From: Brachypterus glaber
Lineage: Eukaryota; Arthropoda; Insecta; Coleoptera; Kateretidae
DNA: 64,000 nt
Assembly: GCA_958510825.1 (NCBI GenBank)
Contig: OY294048.1
Coordinates: forward strand, 15,331,589 to 15,395,588
Direction: 5' to 3'
Positions 1-11,100 of this stretch are shown piece after piece (positions within the stretch are counted from its first letter, which is position 1; the number at the start of each line of letters is the position of its first letter). The notes below the pieces were generated by a model. That model was not told where the DNA came from. It saw nothing but the letters and a program-made list of their open reading frames with translations, and did no database searches. A program made the position numbers and the translations under genes.

Positions 1-352
1 TTATTAAAAAGTCAAACTTTGGATGAGTGTAACTTTTAAAAATCCGAATCATATGAAACGGGTATGCTTAGGGGGGGGGGGGAGAGGTATAAAACTGAAT
101 TAGGATGCCAGTTAATGCTATAATCGATCCTTTTTTAGACTTTTAACTATTTTGGTTTAGTTTAGTTTTTTTTTTTAATTTTTAAGAAAAAAAATTGGTG
201 AAAAATTAACCACTTTTCTAAAAAAAAAACGATATTCCGCCTGTGTGTATCCGTGTTAAAATTATATAGTGATGTGCATTAAAGAATAGTACGTGCAATT
301 GCAAAAAGAGAAAAAGCCGATGCAAGAGAAGTTGAACAAAAGTCCAGTGTTA
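1..352. other. 3' flank of the ankyrin gene, no gene seen
   Basis: AT-rich sequence downstream of the stop codon of the minus-strand SOWAH-like gene. It holds a run of G at 71-82 and several A/T homopolymers. No AATAAA signal is obvious on the minus strand just below the stop, so the 3' UTR end cannot be placed. Confidence 0.5.
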
Positions 353-621
353 TTAACAATCCGATTCCCATGAAGCAGTGTTGCCAAATAGAACTCCCAT
401 GGGCGTAGCCAGTCCAGCAGAAACGTACGGTTGTGGTTTAGAAATGGTGGAGATTTGTTTAGCCTTGGGTTTTCTACCAGATTTACTCGCATGCGTGTCA
501 GGTAGTATACATTTTTCGTACTTACTGCGCAGTGTGATGTTTCCTTCTTTACCGGTTTCTTTTATTCGGAGATAGTGGTCGGGGGTTTTGCCGCTGTAGT
601 CTCGAATATTGGGGTTTGCCT
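353..621 (-). CDS. SOWAH: Terminal coding exon of a SOWAH-like ankyrin-repeat protein
   Basis: On the minus strand a 3' splice site (TTTACAG) ends at 622 and coding starts at 621 with two bases that complete a split codon. The frame stays open for 88 codons to a TAA at 353-355. The start of the peptide, KANPNIRDYSGKTPDHYL, is the end of an ankyrin repeat followed by the Asp-Tyr-Ser-Gly-Lys signature typical of sosondowah-homologue proteins. The rest is a basic, Ser/Pro-rich tail ending near SWESDC. A GTAAGT occurs inside the exon (near 527-532), so an alternative spliced end is possible, but reading through gives a sensible C-terminus. The phase (1 nt carried in) matches the exon at 2507-2579. 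The ankyrin identity is seen in the sequence; the SOWAH assignment rests on recalled family signatures. Confidence 0.78.
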
Positions 622-737
622 CTGTAAATTTACATTATTACATATTAGTATTAATTTTTAATCTTTGGGGGGCTTACGAAAATTTTTAACAAGACGAAAT
701 AACTATCAAAATTGCGAAATATATACTTTGACGCAAG

Positions 738-893
738 GATCTGTGGCTATGGGAAATATGTTTGCAATGTATGTGCAAGTGAGAGGTACGTTGCAGGCAC
801 ACATGCCTTATAACGCTTGTGACTGAAAGAAGAGGGCGCGAATGATTCCTCCCCCTTTCTTCGGAGACTTTGTTTCTTGTGGAGAACTATATA
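738..893 (+). repeat. Dispersed 156-bp repeat, copy 1
   Basis: This segment is closely similar, without net length change, to 46726-46881. Both run from GGATCTGTGGCTA to GGAGAACTATA and include a GC-richer core with GCGCGAATGATTCCTCCCCC. Function and class are unknown. The second copy lies inside a different repeat, so the unit appears independently mobile. Confidence 0.7.
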
Positions 894-1525
894 ATGACTA
901 TGAGACTAGAATAGAACCTAGATATAATTTTGACGCAATGCTAACGTTAAATATATTATTAGGGTAGATGGTGGATAGACCATCTATCTAAGCTATAGCT
1001 TACCGTAGATGTTTCAACAAAATTGCTAGATAGCAATAATTTACGAGATAGTTTACTAGGTAGTTTAGTAGATAGTTTACGGGTATTTCCATTGTTACGG
1101 GTGGGACACTTTCACTTTGTTTTTAGCTTTAACATTTAAAATAGTAAAGTTTTTGATAAATAAAAGGTGTTACCAGTGTTCAATGTTCTAATAGTAGGGA
1201 CACTATAGTCCGTCCAATTATGCAAGATAGTAGTTTAAAATTTCCGCGGTTTTTAAGCTACATCATTGGTTAAAAACTCGTACCTTTTAACATATAAAAT
1301 ATTTTGACATTTTTTGTCTATGACAATGATGGTCGTTAAAGCTAATAAAAGAAGAGAAAGTTACATAAAAAAATAGTTATACTTAATGTTATTTTGTATG
1401 GTATTGAAAAAGGTACTTTTCTGGTTTATTCTTCATACATTCACACTAAATTAGCATACTCTACAAACGTAAATTATATTGAACACAAGGAAAACGTCAA
1501 ATTTTTAGGTTACAATTACAATTAA

Positions 1526-1640
1526 GGCCTATCCAGAGGCTCGCATAACAACTATTACAAGATACATGACGACACACCAATCCAATCCTGGCATCGTATT
1601 CTTATGTACTATGCATGTTATGCGAGTCTTTGGATAGGCC
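1526..1640. mobile_element. Small MITE with ends GGCCTATCC
   Basis: The left end reads GGCCTATCCAGAGGCTCGCA. The right end is its inverted copy with a few mismatches (GCGAGTCTTTGGATAGGCC). A partial relative (TTATGCGAGCCTGTGG) occurs near 4390-4406. No coding capacity. Confidence 0.55.
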
Positions 1641-1812
1641 CTTTCCAGGAAAAAAGTACCGACATCTGTTAAATTTTTGATACACTACGATTTATGCATA
1701 ATTATGCTATTTATGCGCTCTGTGGTGTAATACGGGCCGCGTCCCTTACTTTCTTGCATAACTGAACGGTGTATAGATCTTTAAGTCTTAAGGTAGCAAG
1801 GCCTTCCTAATC

Positions 1813-2012
1813 TAATAATACTACAAAGTTATGAGAAAGAATTTGGGGAAATATTATACGCTGTCTTACTATTACAAAAAAAAACTTGCGGGTGGGAACT
1901 TATAAAGTTCCACCCATAAGTTACGGGCCACAATTCTCTTTTTTGGTAATAGTAAGGCAGCTGTCAATATTTCCCGACTTCTTTTTCATAACTTTGTGGT
2001 ACTATTAATTAA
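1813..2012. repeat. Foldback, arms about 70 bp
   Basis: The sequence from CTAATAATACTACAAAG to the central A-run is repeated inverted at 1938-2012. The spacer itself has a small hairpin (GGGAACTTATAAAGTTCC). Confidence 0.6.
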
Positions 2013-2116
2013 AGCATTAAACACTAGGAACACAAATCCTTTTATTTGTTAAAAAGTTTACTAATTCAAGCTGAAAAACAAAGTAAAAGTGTCCCACCCG
2101 TTGAAAATACCCTTAC

Positions 2117-2506
2117 ATAGTAAATTTTACTAAATCTGTTAAACTACCCGGCAACTGAAGTGGTCCATACAAGAAATTTATGCAACTTAAAATCCGAATA
2201 TTTTAAAAATTATTTAATCCATTTGGATGATTCTTGAACCGAGTAAAATATTATTCATTTAACTATTATTTACGAATATTAGAGAAAAACAAATAGTATG
2301 AAGTGTATTGCAAAATAAACTAGACTAAGTTTTTTTTTGTTGTATCAAGTACAATTTGAGAGAACTGTTTTTTGAATTTTTGTTACCAAAATGTGAAAAT
2401 AGTACAGCATATTTATTTTTTTAAAATTTGGCATTTTGGAATTTGAAATTTCATTAATTTTTTTTTGAGTAGGTTAACTTTTTTGTTTAGAAATTTATAT
2501 ACTTAC
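2117..2506. other. Intronic AT-rich sequence, nothing recognised
   Basis: Part of the intron between the exons at 2507-2579 and 353-621. Only homopolymer runs are visible. Confidence 0.5.
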
Positions 2507-2579
2507 TATAAACCTCAATGAGCAACTTGAAAAGATCCCTATGTCCAAACTGTGCTGATATATGTAGTGGTGTATATCC
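2507..2579 (-). CDS. SOWAH: Internal ankyrin-repeat exon of the SOWAH-like gene
   Basis: The minus strand reads TTTTTAAG acceptor, 73 coding bases, then GTAAGT donor. The translation GYTPLHISAQFGHRDLFKLL plus IEVY is a textbook ankyrin repeat with the TPLH turn and paired helices. It starts in phase 0 after the exon at 14125-14214 and ends with one base of the next codon, which fits the exon at 353-621. Ankyrin repeats are protein-binding surfaces. The upstream intron is about 11.5 kb and the downstream one about 1.9 kb. Confidence 0.8.
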
Positions 2580-3299
2580 CTTAAAAATAAGAAAATTTGA
2601 TTAGATATTAATTTTTAATTTTTTTTAAATATATGGTGTTTTAAATATTAGAAATTCTGGGTTTTAAGTAAGTAAGTTTTAAGAAATTTTCGTTAAAAAA
2701 AAAACGGTTGCATGCAACTCAGCACTACGTAGTTATAGTCATAAATTTCTTGCAAAAAATATGCCAAAATTCTTATTTTTAATTCAGTTCTTTAATGTAA
2801 AAGTGAAAATTGTCATACAGTGAAAAATTTTGACATCTCGTGCAGATTTTTGAATGATTTTCTGATTGGTCAAAAGTTTTCCGGAAAATACTGCATCTTT
2901 CTCTTGGAATCATCGGTGCTTTCATCTCTAGACTTACAGAACAGAAACACCAACCGTTTTTAATCTAGTGCGTAGTACTACACTACAGTGCTATGATTGC
3001 CTGGCTGCAAAAATTATACATATTGTTATCGTAGTTTTAATATTATTTGTAAATACATACTTTTTATTTATATCGCGACATTTGGTATTTTTTTTTAAAT
3101 ATCCTTTATTTTTTCATACAAATATTCTTACAATACTTCGTCTTAATATAATATTTATTTTAACATTTTCTTTATTCTAATATAAATCTCTAATTACTTT
3201 TTCATAAAGAAATCTAAATGGTATTTAATACATACAATATCTCACAAATATAAGTATTTAATACAATACAACACAACGTCCGACAGTATTAAGTAAAAC
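2580..3299. other. Intronic AT-rich sequence, nothing recognised
   Basis: Start of the large intron (minus orientation: its 3' end). No coding or repeat structure was identified. Confidence 0.5.
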
Positions 3300-3375
3300 A
3301 GGCCGTGAAGATATGTAATGCTACGCATTCCATTAGATATTATTCACAGTAAATGGCATATTGCATTTTCCCAAA
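3295..3375 (+). repeat. Dispersed repeat with an intact (empty) insertion site
   Basis: This shares GCCGTGAAGATATGTAATGC and the following TACGCATTCCATT with the sequence flanking the hAT-like MITE at 46435-46688, and with an inverted copy at about 41835-41925. Here AATGCTAC (3317-3324) is present once and uninterrupted. Confidence 0.7.
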
Positions 3376-4779
3376 TATTTAAAAAAAAATACGTTAATCA
3401 GAAATTTCTTAATTTTTCCTGAAAAAAGTCGAATATTCGTTCTTATCGTTCTCGTGACATCAGACAGAAGGACAGACGAACATTTAAAAAAAGAAAAAAA
3501 AGTTGCTTATTTTTTCATGAAACAAATTTATATCAAAGATTTTTTTGTCTAGGACGACTTTTGAATTTTTTTGAAAATTCGAAAATCCCGTATTATACGG
3601 TAGTTTCAAATACGGTCCGTATAATATTATTCTAGCGCAGGCGCTGTGAATAAGATAATAACAATCGGTAAATAATACCAAAATTTTGATTAGTAATAAT
3701 ACAGACAAATGTAATGAAATAGGTTCCAATTATTTTCTTAGTGTAAGCATATTTTTTGTGTAAACGAGCAAGTGAATAAAGGTTTCCAAATATTCAAACT
3801 AAATAATTCATATAATTTCTTTGGGCCTGCCCTTTAAAAATCTTAGGTATGCAAGGTCTACAAGGGCTACTGGATTTACCTGGAACGGTGTACCGCATCA
3901 CAAAGAAATTCCGAAAAACTAACGCCTTTCTGACAGGACACGTTTTTCGACAAGAAATTCCTAATATTTTGTCCCTTAAGAATCATTCTCACGATTAATA
4001 ACGTTTATGTATGTCGCTGTCATTTTTATTTTGTCGTATCTGTGTGTCTTTGTCGACATCTTTAAAACAACATATTTAACTACAAATTATTTGGTGGTAC
4101 GACTAATTCTTGGTAACACAAAGCTGATGACTCAATTAAAAATAATTAAAAATGTTTATTTCAACAAATTTTGTAGACATAAAAAAAATTAATGAATATT
4201 ATTTCAGTAGAAAAACAAATAATATAACTGCTCTACAAAAAAGATTTTTATTATCTTTATTCTTTTTATTTTAGTACATTTCCAAATTTTAAAAAATAGT
4301 TCTTTTCGCATTTATTCGATATATTTTGATAAAAATTGTATATAAATACTAAAGATACGACTCTAATTTGTATATGCATTCTTATGCTTGTTATGCGAGC
4401 CTGTGGTTATGCCCTGAACCGAATAATTCCGGATACAAATAGCGTTAAAAATAGCGTTAGGTAATTAATGGGTGGCCCTATAGCTGCGAATACAATTTTT
4501 CTGCGTGTGTCATAGAGTCCAGGTGTCCCCCACATCCTGCATAAAATAGTATTATTTGCAATAATTCATGAAACACCGCTCTATTCATGTCCAATCTATT
4601 ACAATAACACCCTTTGACCAACATAAATATGCCCGTCAAAATATGTGACGTTATTATTATGCATTCATTTCTCCATCGCGATTATAAAATTGATTAAGTG
4701 CACATAAGCTGTAAAATAACCATCGCATAAATTTAACGTTAATTGTGTACAGGGTTACGGGTACACTAACTTTTTATTT
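3376..4779. other. Intronic sequence with short dispersed repeats
   Basis: A short segment at 3618-3654 (TATTCTAGCGCAGGCGCTGTG) recurs at about 29278-29315. No gene is seen; several A/T runs only. Confidence 0.45.
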
Positions 4780-4787
4780 CAAATAAG

Positions 4788-6152
4788 TAGAGATCGGATT
4801 TTACCGAGTCGGGACGTCAAAATCCATAGCCGGGTACAAAAAATTAATAATAATTTTATAAAAATTATCAAACTACTACATTTACAAAGAAAAGTATATA
4901 AATATTAAAAAAATTCCCTAACGTTTTTATATAAGTAAAAGAAAATTTAAAAAACATAACAGATCCGAAAATTATGATTTAGTTGGACTTTTAAATAATA
5001 CAAATTTATTTAATAATATTTTAACATGGTGGCTGGGTATTAATTTTATCAAGTTAAAAAAAAATCTGCCTGGCCAATCCTTTTCTATTCGCAATAACAG
5101 CTCCCGTGACGTTTATAACTTGTGAAAAATGTTTTTAAACATTTCTTCGAAATTATTATTTTTACTCAAATCTTTTGGTTTTCATATTATAAATAAAATA
5201 CAAAATTACACAACTAAAACATATAGGATTTGTAGAAAAAACAAACTACCGACGAAATCTTGTTGTGTTTTATTCAATTTGTGAAGAGTTGACTGGAAGG
5301 TGAAATCTATTTAAACTCGTTATAGACATACATGTACTCTGCAGAGATCTAAAAGCTCTAAACTTGTTTCCGTATGCGTGCGACGAAATAAGTGAGATGT
5401 AAGATCAAGCCTGTACCATGAGCGTTATTTTATTGGTTAGAATCGCGTGCATTCGGACACAAGGTTTTTATTGCAAGTAAATTGAGTCATTTCGTTTGAC
5501 TTTTCTTAACAGTGCGAATTAATTTCCTTTTTTGCTCTAACTTTGTTTTTAATATACCTATTGGGCCTAATCTAATATTCATTTGTCACAGTTCAGTTCA
5601 TTAGTTAAATCCCTTAATAAAATGTTCGTAAAACCATTACTTACTACGGTTAAATCGTGAATTGAAGATTATCCAGAACTAAAGTTCGACGGCAATATTT
5701 TTCACTGCATATTTTGTAAAAAAGACTTAACCTGGGAAAGAAAAACTAATATTTTAAGACATGTGAATACAAAAACCCATATTAAAGTAAGTAAAAAGGT
5801 ACAAAATTAATTTTAATCACAACTTATAAACGTCACGTAACCTTTTAATGCGAATAAAAAACGTGTGGCCAGGGAGATTTTTTTAACTTGGTAAAAGTAA
5901 TACCCAGCCAACATGCCACAATAATAGAAAATTAAATTTGGATTATTAAAGAGCCCAACTAAATCGTTTAGTTTATTTTCTTTTACTTAAATAAAACGTT
6001 ACGGGATTTTCATAATATTTATATAATTTTCTTTGGCAATGTAGTAGTTTGGCAACATATTAAACATTTTCATAAAATTAATATGAATTTGTTAACTTTT
6101 TTGTACCCGGCTATGCATTTTGACGTCACGACTCGCTAAAATCCGATCCCTA
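4788..6152 (+). mobile_element. Internally deleted hAT-type DNA transposon with 8-bp target duplication
   Basis: The 1365-bp element has inverted terminal repeats of about 335 bp (4788-5125 and 5815-6152) that start TAGRGATCGGATTTTA. The flanks are an exact 8-bp direct duplication CAAATAAG (4780-4787 and 6153-6160). An 8-bp duplication and a TAG-type terminus fit the hAT superfamily. Only a first-exon zinc-finger remnant (5622-5786) is left of the coding region; no transposase core is present. It sits in the large SOWAH-like intron. Confidence 0.8.
5622..5786 (+). pseudogene. BED/CGGBP1-like zinc-finger exon remnant of a hAT element
   Basis: From ATG at 5622 the frame reads 55 codons to a GTAAGT donor at 5787, broken by one TGA at codon 13 (5658-5660). 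The peptide FHCIFCKKDLTWERKTNILR followed by HVNTKTH has the spacing Cys-x2-Cys ... His-x5-His of BED-like fingers found at the N-terminus of many hAT transposases and of CGGBP1-like proteins. It lies between the long inverted repeats of the element at 4788-6152. Confidence 0.65.
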
Positions 6153-6200
6153 CAAATAAGTAACAGACATACAGGTTTATAGAAAAAGTAATTCCTTTTA

Positions 6201-6716
6201 GGGACTGTCCATATATTACGTAACGCATTTTTCAAAAAAATTGACCCCCTCCCCCCCCTGTGTAACGCGTAACAATATAAAAATTTGTATTTTTTGTTTC
6301 TGAAATATCTTGATACAGAATTCCGCATAATACACAGGTACACAAAATAGTACACACATTGGTGTTCTGTGAGTACACATTCCACGCGATAATGTATCAT
6401 CGCCGATGATTCATCGGCAAGATCACGCAAGAACAGGGCCGTAAGATTTTTTTTAATATCAATGTCAACAGTTTTTTTTTACTGATTACAATATTATTTA
6501 AATATGCATAGTTTCGTCAATTTTTGTGTGAAAAAGGGAATTATGGGCCACTAATTAGTAATTTATGTTGAAATAAAAATACATCTGCCAAGCTTAGGAA
6601 ATAAACATTAAATTTATTTAATTCCATTACGTAACGTAACCCCCCTCCCCCCTGTCACTAACTGTAACAATTTCTCTGACCCCCCTAGGCGCGTTACGTA
6701 ATATATGGACAGCCCC
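6201..6716. mobile_element. PIF/Harbinger-like non-autonomous element (516 bp)
   Basis: The left end GGGACTGTCCATATATTACG and the right end are inverted copies; the right end reads as GGGGCTGTCC when inverted. Flanks are TTA at 6198-6200 and 6717-6719, the 3-bp duplication usual for PIF/Harbinger. The TTACGTAACGC part of the end is shared with the shorter MITE family at 14433, 42506, 43552, 44159 and 51537. Internally it has C-rich tracts and no transposase. Confidence 0.75.
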
Positions 6717-7681
6717 TTAACTATAATTTCGCCGTTCTTTCACACGATTTTGAGGTATATTTTTGCAAGGGTGTTCGGAAATTTCTGATTTTTTTTCTGT
6801 GTGTTTCTACATGCAAGTCAAACCTATAGCCAAATTTTTTTCTTAATCGGGCCCCAAACCTGGCCCCCAGCTACCAAAACATTACACCTTGTCAAAAAAT
6901 CCCCAATTTCTTAATTCTTGTTGAAAATTGTTTTTATAAAATATATTGATTTAAAATTTAGGCAACAAGTGACACTCATGAGTGACTATAATTTTATTAA
7001 AAAAATTGTCTTGATTTTAACTCATAGGGGGCGCTGTGAACAATTTTTCTTAAAAGAATGCCTTTTTTGGAGAGCCAAATTCTAGAGGGGGCAACGATGT
7101 TCAGAAAAACCATGATATATCCGTGAAACTATAGGTATCCAACTATTTAGTTCTATGGTATTTCCTCAGAATAACGATGCCCCCGCTTACTAGATCAATT
7201 ATAGTGAAGGACTGCACGTATGCCATTTTTCCTGTGTTTTTGGGGTATACAAAACAAATCGTCGCATTTGGGACAGATATTTAACAAAATTTTGAAACAT
7301 TTTAAAACAAAAAATGTTATAGGGGGCGCCACTTAAACATATAAATATTTGAATACAATTTAACTTGAAACTTCACCAGGAAAAAAAAGCTACTTGCAAC
7401 CACGGGAAGTATACTATAGAATTCAAAGCATTATGTATTTTCACTGCTTGTTTTGAGTATATAATTACTGAAATAAATATAACATTAACATAACATACAA
7501 CTTAATAAATATTAATTAACTTGAATATAGGTTTTTATGTGTGTACGTTTACAAATTTGAAAACGTAAGAATTTTTTTCAACTGAGTTTGTTTTGCCTAA
7601 TCTAAAAAGCTACTTCACTTTTTTTTCTTGACCAAGTCAAGCTAACTTGTGGCATTTTATATCCGTGGCGTCACTTATTAA
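6717..7681. other. Intronic sequence, no feature recognised
   Basis: No open frame of note. Repeated phrases such as AGGGGGCGC occur at about 7026 and 7321, but no clear repeat unit could be drawn. Confidence 0.4.
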
Positions 7682-7866
7682 CGAAGGGCATGCCACTCTT
7701 TATTTGCGGGACGCAATATCGCCTTTTACATCGATCAATATAACCTATATCGCCTTGAGATAGCCCGATGTCGCCTCCAGATCGCCTGATATCGTCTCGA
7801 TAATACCCGATATCGCCTCATATCGCTGTCGAAGGGACAAAAAACCGTTCTGTGGCATGCCCCTCG
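7682..7866. mobile_element. hAT-like MITE with internal GATATCGCC repeats
   Basis: The ends CGAAGGGCATGCCAC and GTGGCATGCCCCTCG are inverted copies with one mismatch. Immediately outside, CTTATTAA occurs at 7674-7681 and again at 7867-7874, an exact 8-bp target duplication. The 185-bp body contains several irregular copies of a short ATATCGCCT motif. No coding capacity. Confidence 0.72.
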
Positions 7867-8149
7867 CTTATTAATTAAAATTAGATTAATAATACAAAAT
7901 TTGTATTAATACTTTTAGAATACTTACCCCATTCTGTAGACAGTTGATTATACCGAGAACAAAAAATATATTATTATTTTTATATTCGAAAAGATTAAGC
8001 GAAAATGGTCAGCGGTACATTTAGATTAGATAAAGAGAAAAGTTCTACAGAGAGAGGCAAAAATATAAATAATATTTTTTTAAATCAAATTGTGCATATC
8101 TTCTAAGATACCTAAATGTAAAAATAACATTTTAAATTATATTTTAAAT

Positions 8150-11100
8150 TATTTATTTTATTTATTTATTTATTGCCCAACAGCTAGTGCCAAACAGGAC
8201 AGTTATAACAACTATATAAAAATATATGTAAAAAAAATAACAGAATTTACTTAATTAAAATTACTTAATATAAACCTTAAAATATTTGAAAAAAAAATAA
8301 CAAAATGTTCTTAATTAATATTGTCTAATATAAACCTTAACGTATCAAAATTTATATCACAGAGCTCAGAAATATCATTGAAGTTACTGCAAATAATATA
8401 AATAGGAGAGATAAACAAAATGTTGGTTCTAGCTCTGGAAGTATAAAAAGTAAGTTCGTTTCTAGAATTAGCTCTCGGTATCAGAAATTCTATTTTGTTT
8501 AACAAATAAGTACAATCCAACTTATTATGTAGTAGTTTAAAAAGAATACATATAGATGATGCTTTGCGTCTGTGTTCTAATGATTTGAGATTAAATCTTA
8601 ACAAAAGGGCTGTGTGGTCAGTACCCTGAGATGGATATCGACCGTCTTCTTTAAAACACACGTATTTTAAGAAACGTCTTTGAACACCTTCCACTTCTTT
8701 CTTATCAGTATCATAGTGTGGGTACCAAATTATAGAGCAATATTCTAATTTGGATCTAATAAGTGAATGATATAATAAATTGAGGCTATAATTGCTAGAA
8801 AAATCTTTAGTATTCCTTATTACAAATCCTAATAACCTGTTGGAAGATTTTACTAAATTATTTATATGTTTTGAAAAACTAAGTTTTGTATCAAAATAAA
8901 CGCCAAGATCCTTAATTTCTTCTACCCTGCCTAGTAAAGTGTTGTTGATATTATAATCAAAGTTTATAAAGCCTCTTTTTCTGGTGTAAGTCATGCATTT
9001 ACACTTAGATACATTTAAATTTAACGAATTTTTAGAACACCAGTCGACTACAATCTGAAGCTGACCTTGCAAAAAGTAACAATCTAAAAGAGATTTTATA
9101 ATCAAAAATATTTTTAAATCGTCTGCAAAAAGTAAGTGCATACATTTTAAAAGCAAAGACAAATCGTTGATAAACAACAAGAACAAAAGTGGTCCAAGAT
9201 TGGACCCTTGAGGAACACCAGAGCTTGGAAAAATTATAAAAGATTTGAAACCTTTATAAAATACAAATTGTCTACGGTTAAGCAGATACGAGGTGAACAA
9301 GAATATAAGTAGGTCATTAAATCCCAAAATTTTTAGTTTATGAAGGAGTAGGTGGGGATCTATTTGGTCAAATGCCTTCATAAAATCAGTGTAAATAACG
9401 TCTATTTGGCCAGCTAAATCAAGTTCTTCCACTACGTACTGCTTAAAGGTAGACAAGTTACTTACTGTGGATCTTTTTTGCATAAAGCCGTGTTGGTTAG
9501 GGGAAAGTAAGGGCTGAACCTGATAGTATATCTTGTCGTACAAAACACTTTCAAATATTTTGGCAAAATTGTTAATAATCGAAATAGGCCTATAATTACA
9601 AATATTTGAGGGATTACCACTTTTAAATATAGGTACAATTCGCGAATTTTTCCAAATCTCTGGAAAAATACCTGTTTTTAAGATTGTGTTAAAAATTGTT
9701 TTTAATGGTTTGGTTAGAACGTTAATACAATCTTTAACGAGAAAGCTTGGAATCATATCCGTTCCTGCTGTTTGTTTATTTTTGAGCTTTCTTATACTTT
9801 TAGCGATGTCCTCCTCTGAGATTGAGTCGACTTTAATAGTGTTGTTTGTAAGAAATTCATTTTGTTCATAATTGTTATTTGGATTAGAAGGAATGTATAC
9901 ACTAGAGAAATACGCAGCAAATGCATTTACTATGTCTTGAGGTTTATTAAACTGTTGGTTTTCATAATGCATTACACCAGGTATACGAGACCTAGCTTTC
10001 TTGGATTGCACATAGGACCAGAATGATGTAGGATCTTCTTTTATATTATTTTCTATTTCAACCATATATTTCTGGTAAGCAATTTTAATTTTACGTTTTA
10101 AGTTAGATCTAAGTTCTCGAAATAACAAAAGGTATTCATTAGTACTGTACTTTTTATACTTCCGGTACATTTTATCTTTGGACTTAATGTTATTGATAAT
10201 TTCCTGGTTAAACCATGGTGGATACTGCCGACTTGATTTATTAGATTTATTTAACGGAATGTGAGAGTCAAATACTTCATATAACTTATCATAAAATTGC
10301 TTACAAACGATTTCAGAGTTATTTATATTATCCAAAAATGACCAATTTATTTCAATAAAGGCATTATATATGGACACATAATCGGCTTTTTTAAAGTTAT
10401 ATGTTTTGTGCTCTTGGTTATTCAGAAAATTTTTTTCAATGTTAATATCTAAGTCCAAAGATATACTAAGTGGAGGGTGATAGCTGTCAACATTTACAAA
10501 CGGTAATTGGTCTAGATTAATGGAGCATTTAACATTACTATATACTAAATCTAAAAGTCTATTATCAATGTTTAAAATACTATTATATTGAGTTAAATCA
10601 CATAGGTTAGAAAAATGTCTGTAAATGTTATTTCTGCGATCATTGCTCTTAATATCAACAAATTTAGGTGCATTAAAATCACCTAAAATCAAAGTATGCT
10701 CAAAGTTGGCAATATAAACGGATAGCGCATCAAAAAAATTTTCAATATCGTTATTAGGACTGTTAGAAAGTTCTTCTTGATTGACCTGTTTTTTCATTGA
10801 CGAAGTAGGTGGAATGTACACATTAATTATATGCATTTTAAAATTATTACTTATTGTTATTTTACAACCAACTATATCAATATATTTGCAAATATTGAAC
10901 AGATTAGAAAAGTCCAGCGATGTACTATTATATGAACTATTTTTAACAGCGATAAGAACACCGCCACCTCTAGAGCAATTGAGGTCAATAAAATTTCGGT
11001 CATTTCTGTAAATTGTGTAATTGTTGTTTAAAAGTTCACTATTAAGGATGTTGTCGTGTAGTCCCGTTTCGCTCAAACATATGATGTCATATTCAGTATC

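Larger units (their letters stand above)
1078..2116. mobile_element. Inverted-repeat element with two smaller inverted-repeat elements inside
   Basis: The arms 1078-1165 and 2028-2116 are inverted copies of each other; both contain the GGGTGGGACACTTT motif. Inside lie a 115-bp element (1526-1640) with inverted ends around GGCCTATCC, and a foldback (1813-1880 with 1938-2012) with arms of about 70 bp. No coding sequence. This is most simply an old non-autonomous DNA element invaded by younger MITEs. Confidence 0.6.

Noticed and set aside
527..532. GTAAGT inside the terminal SOWAH-like exon as the true donor
   Set aside because: Reading through stays open for a further 57 codons to a stop, and no matching acceptor exon was found below it; kept only as an alternative.
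6092..6430. 112-codon minus-strand frame
   Set aside because: It crosses the border and the C-rich left part of the Harbinger-like element and matches nothing.
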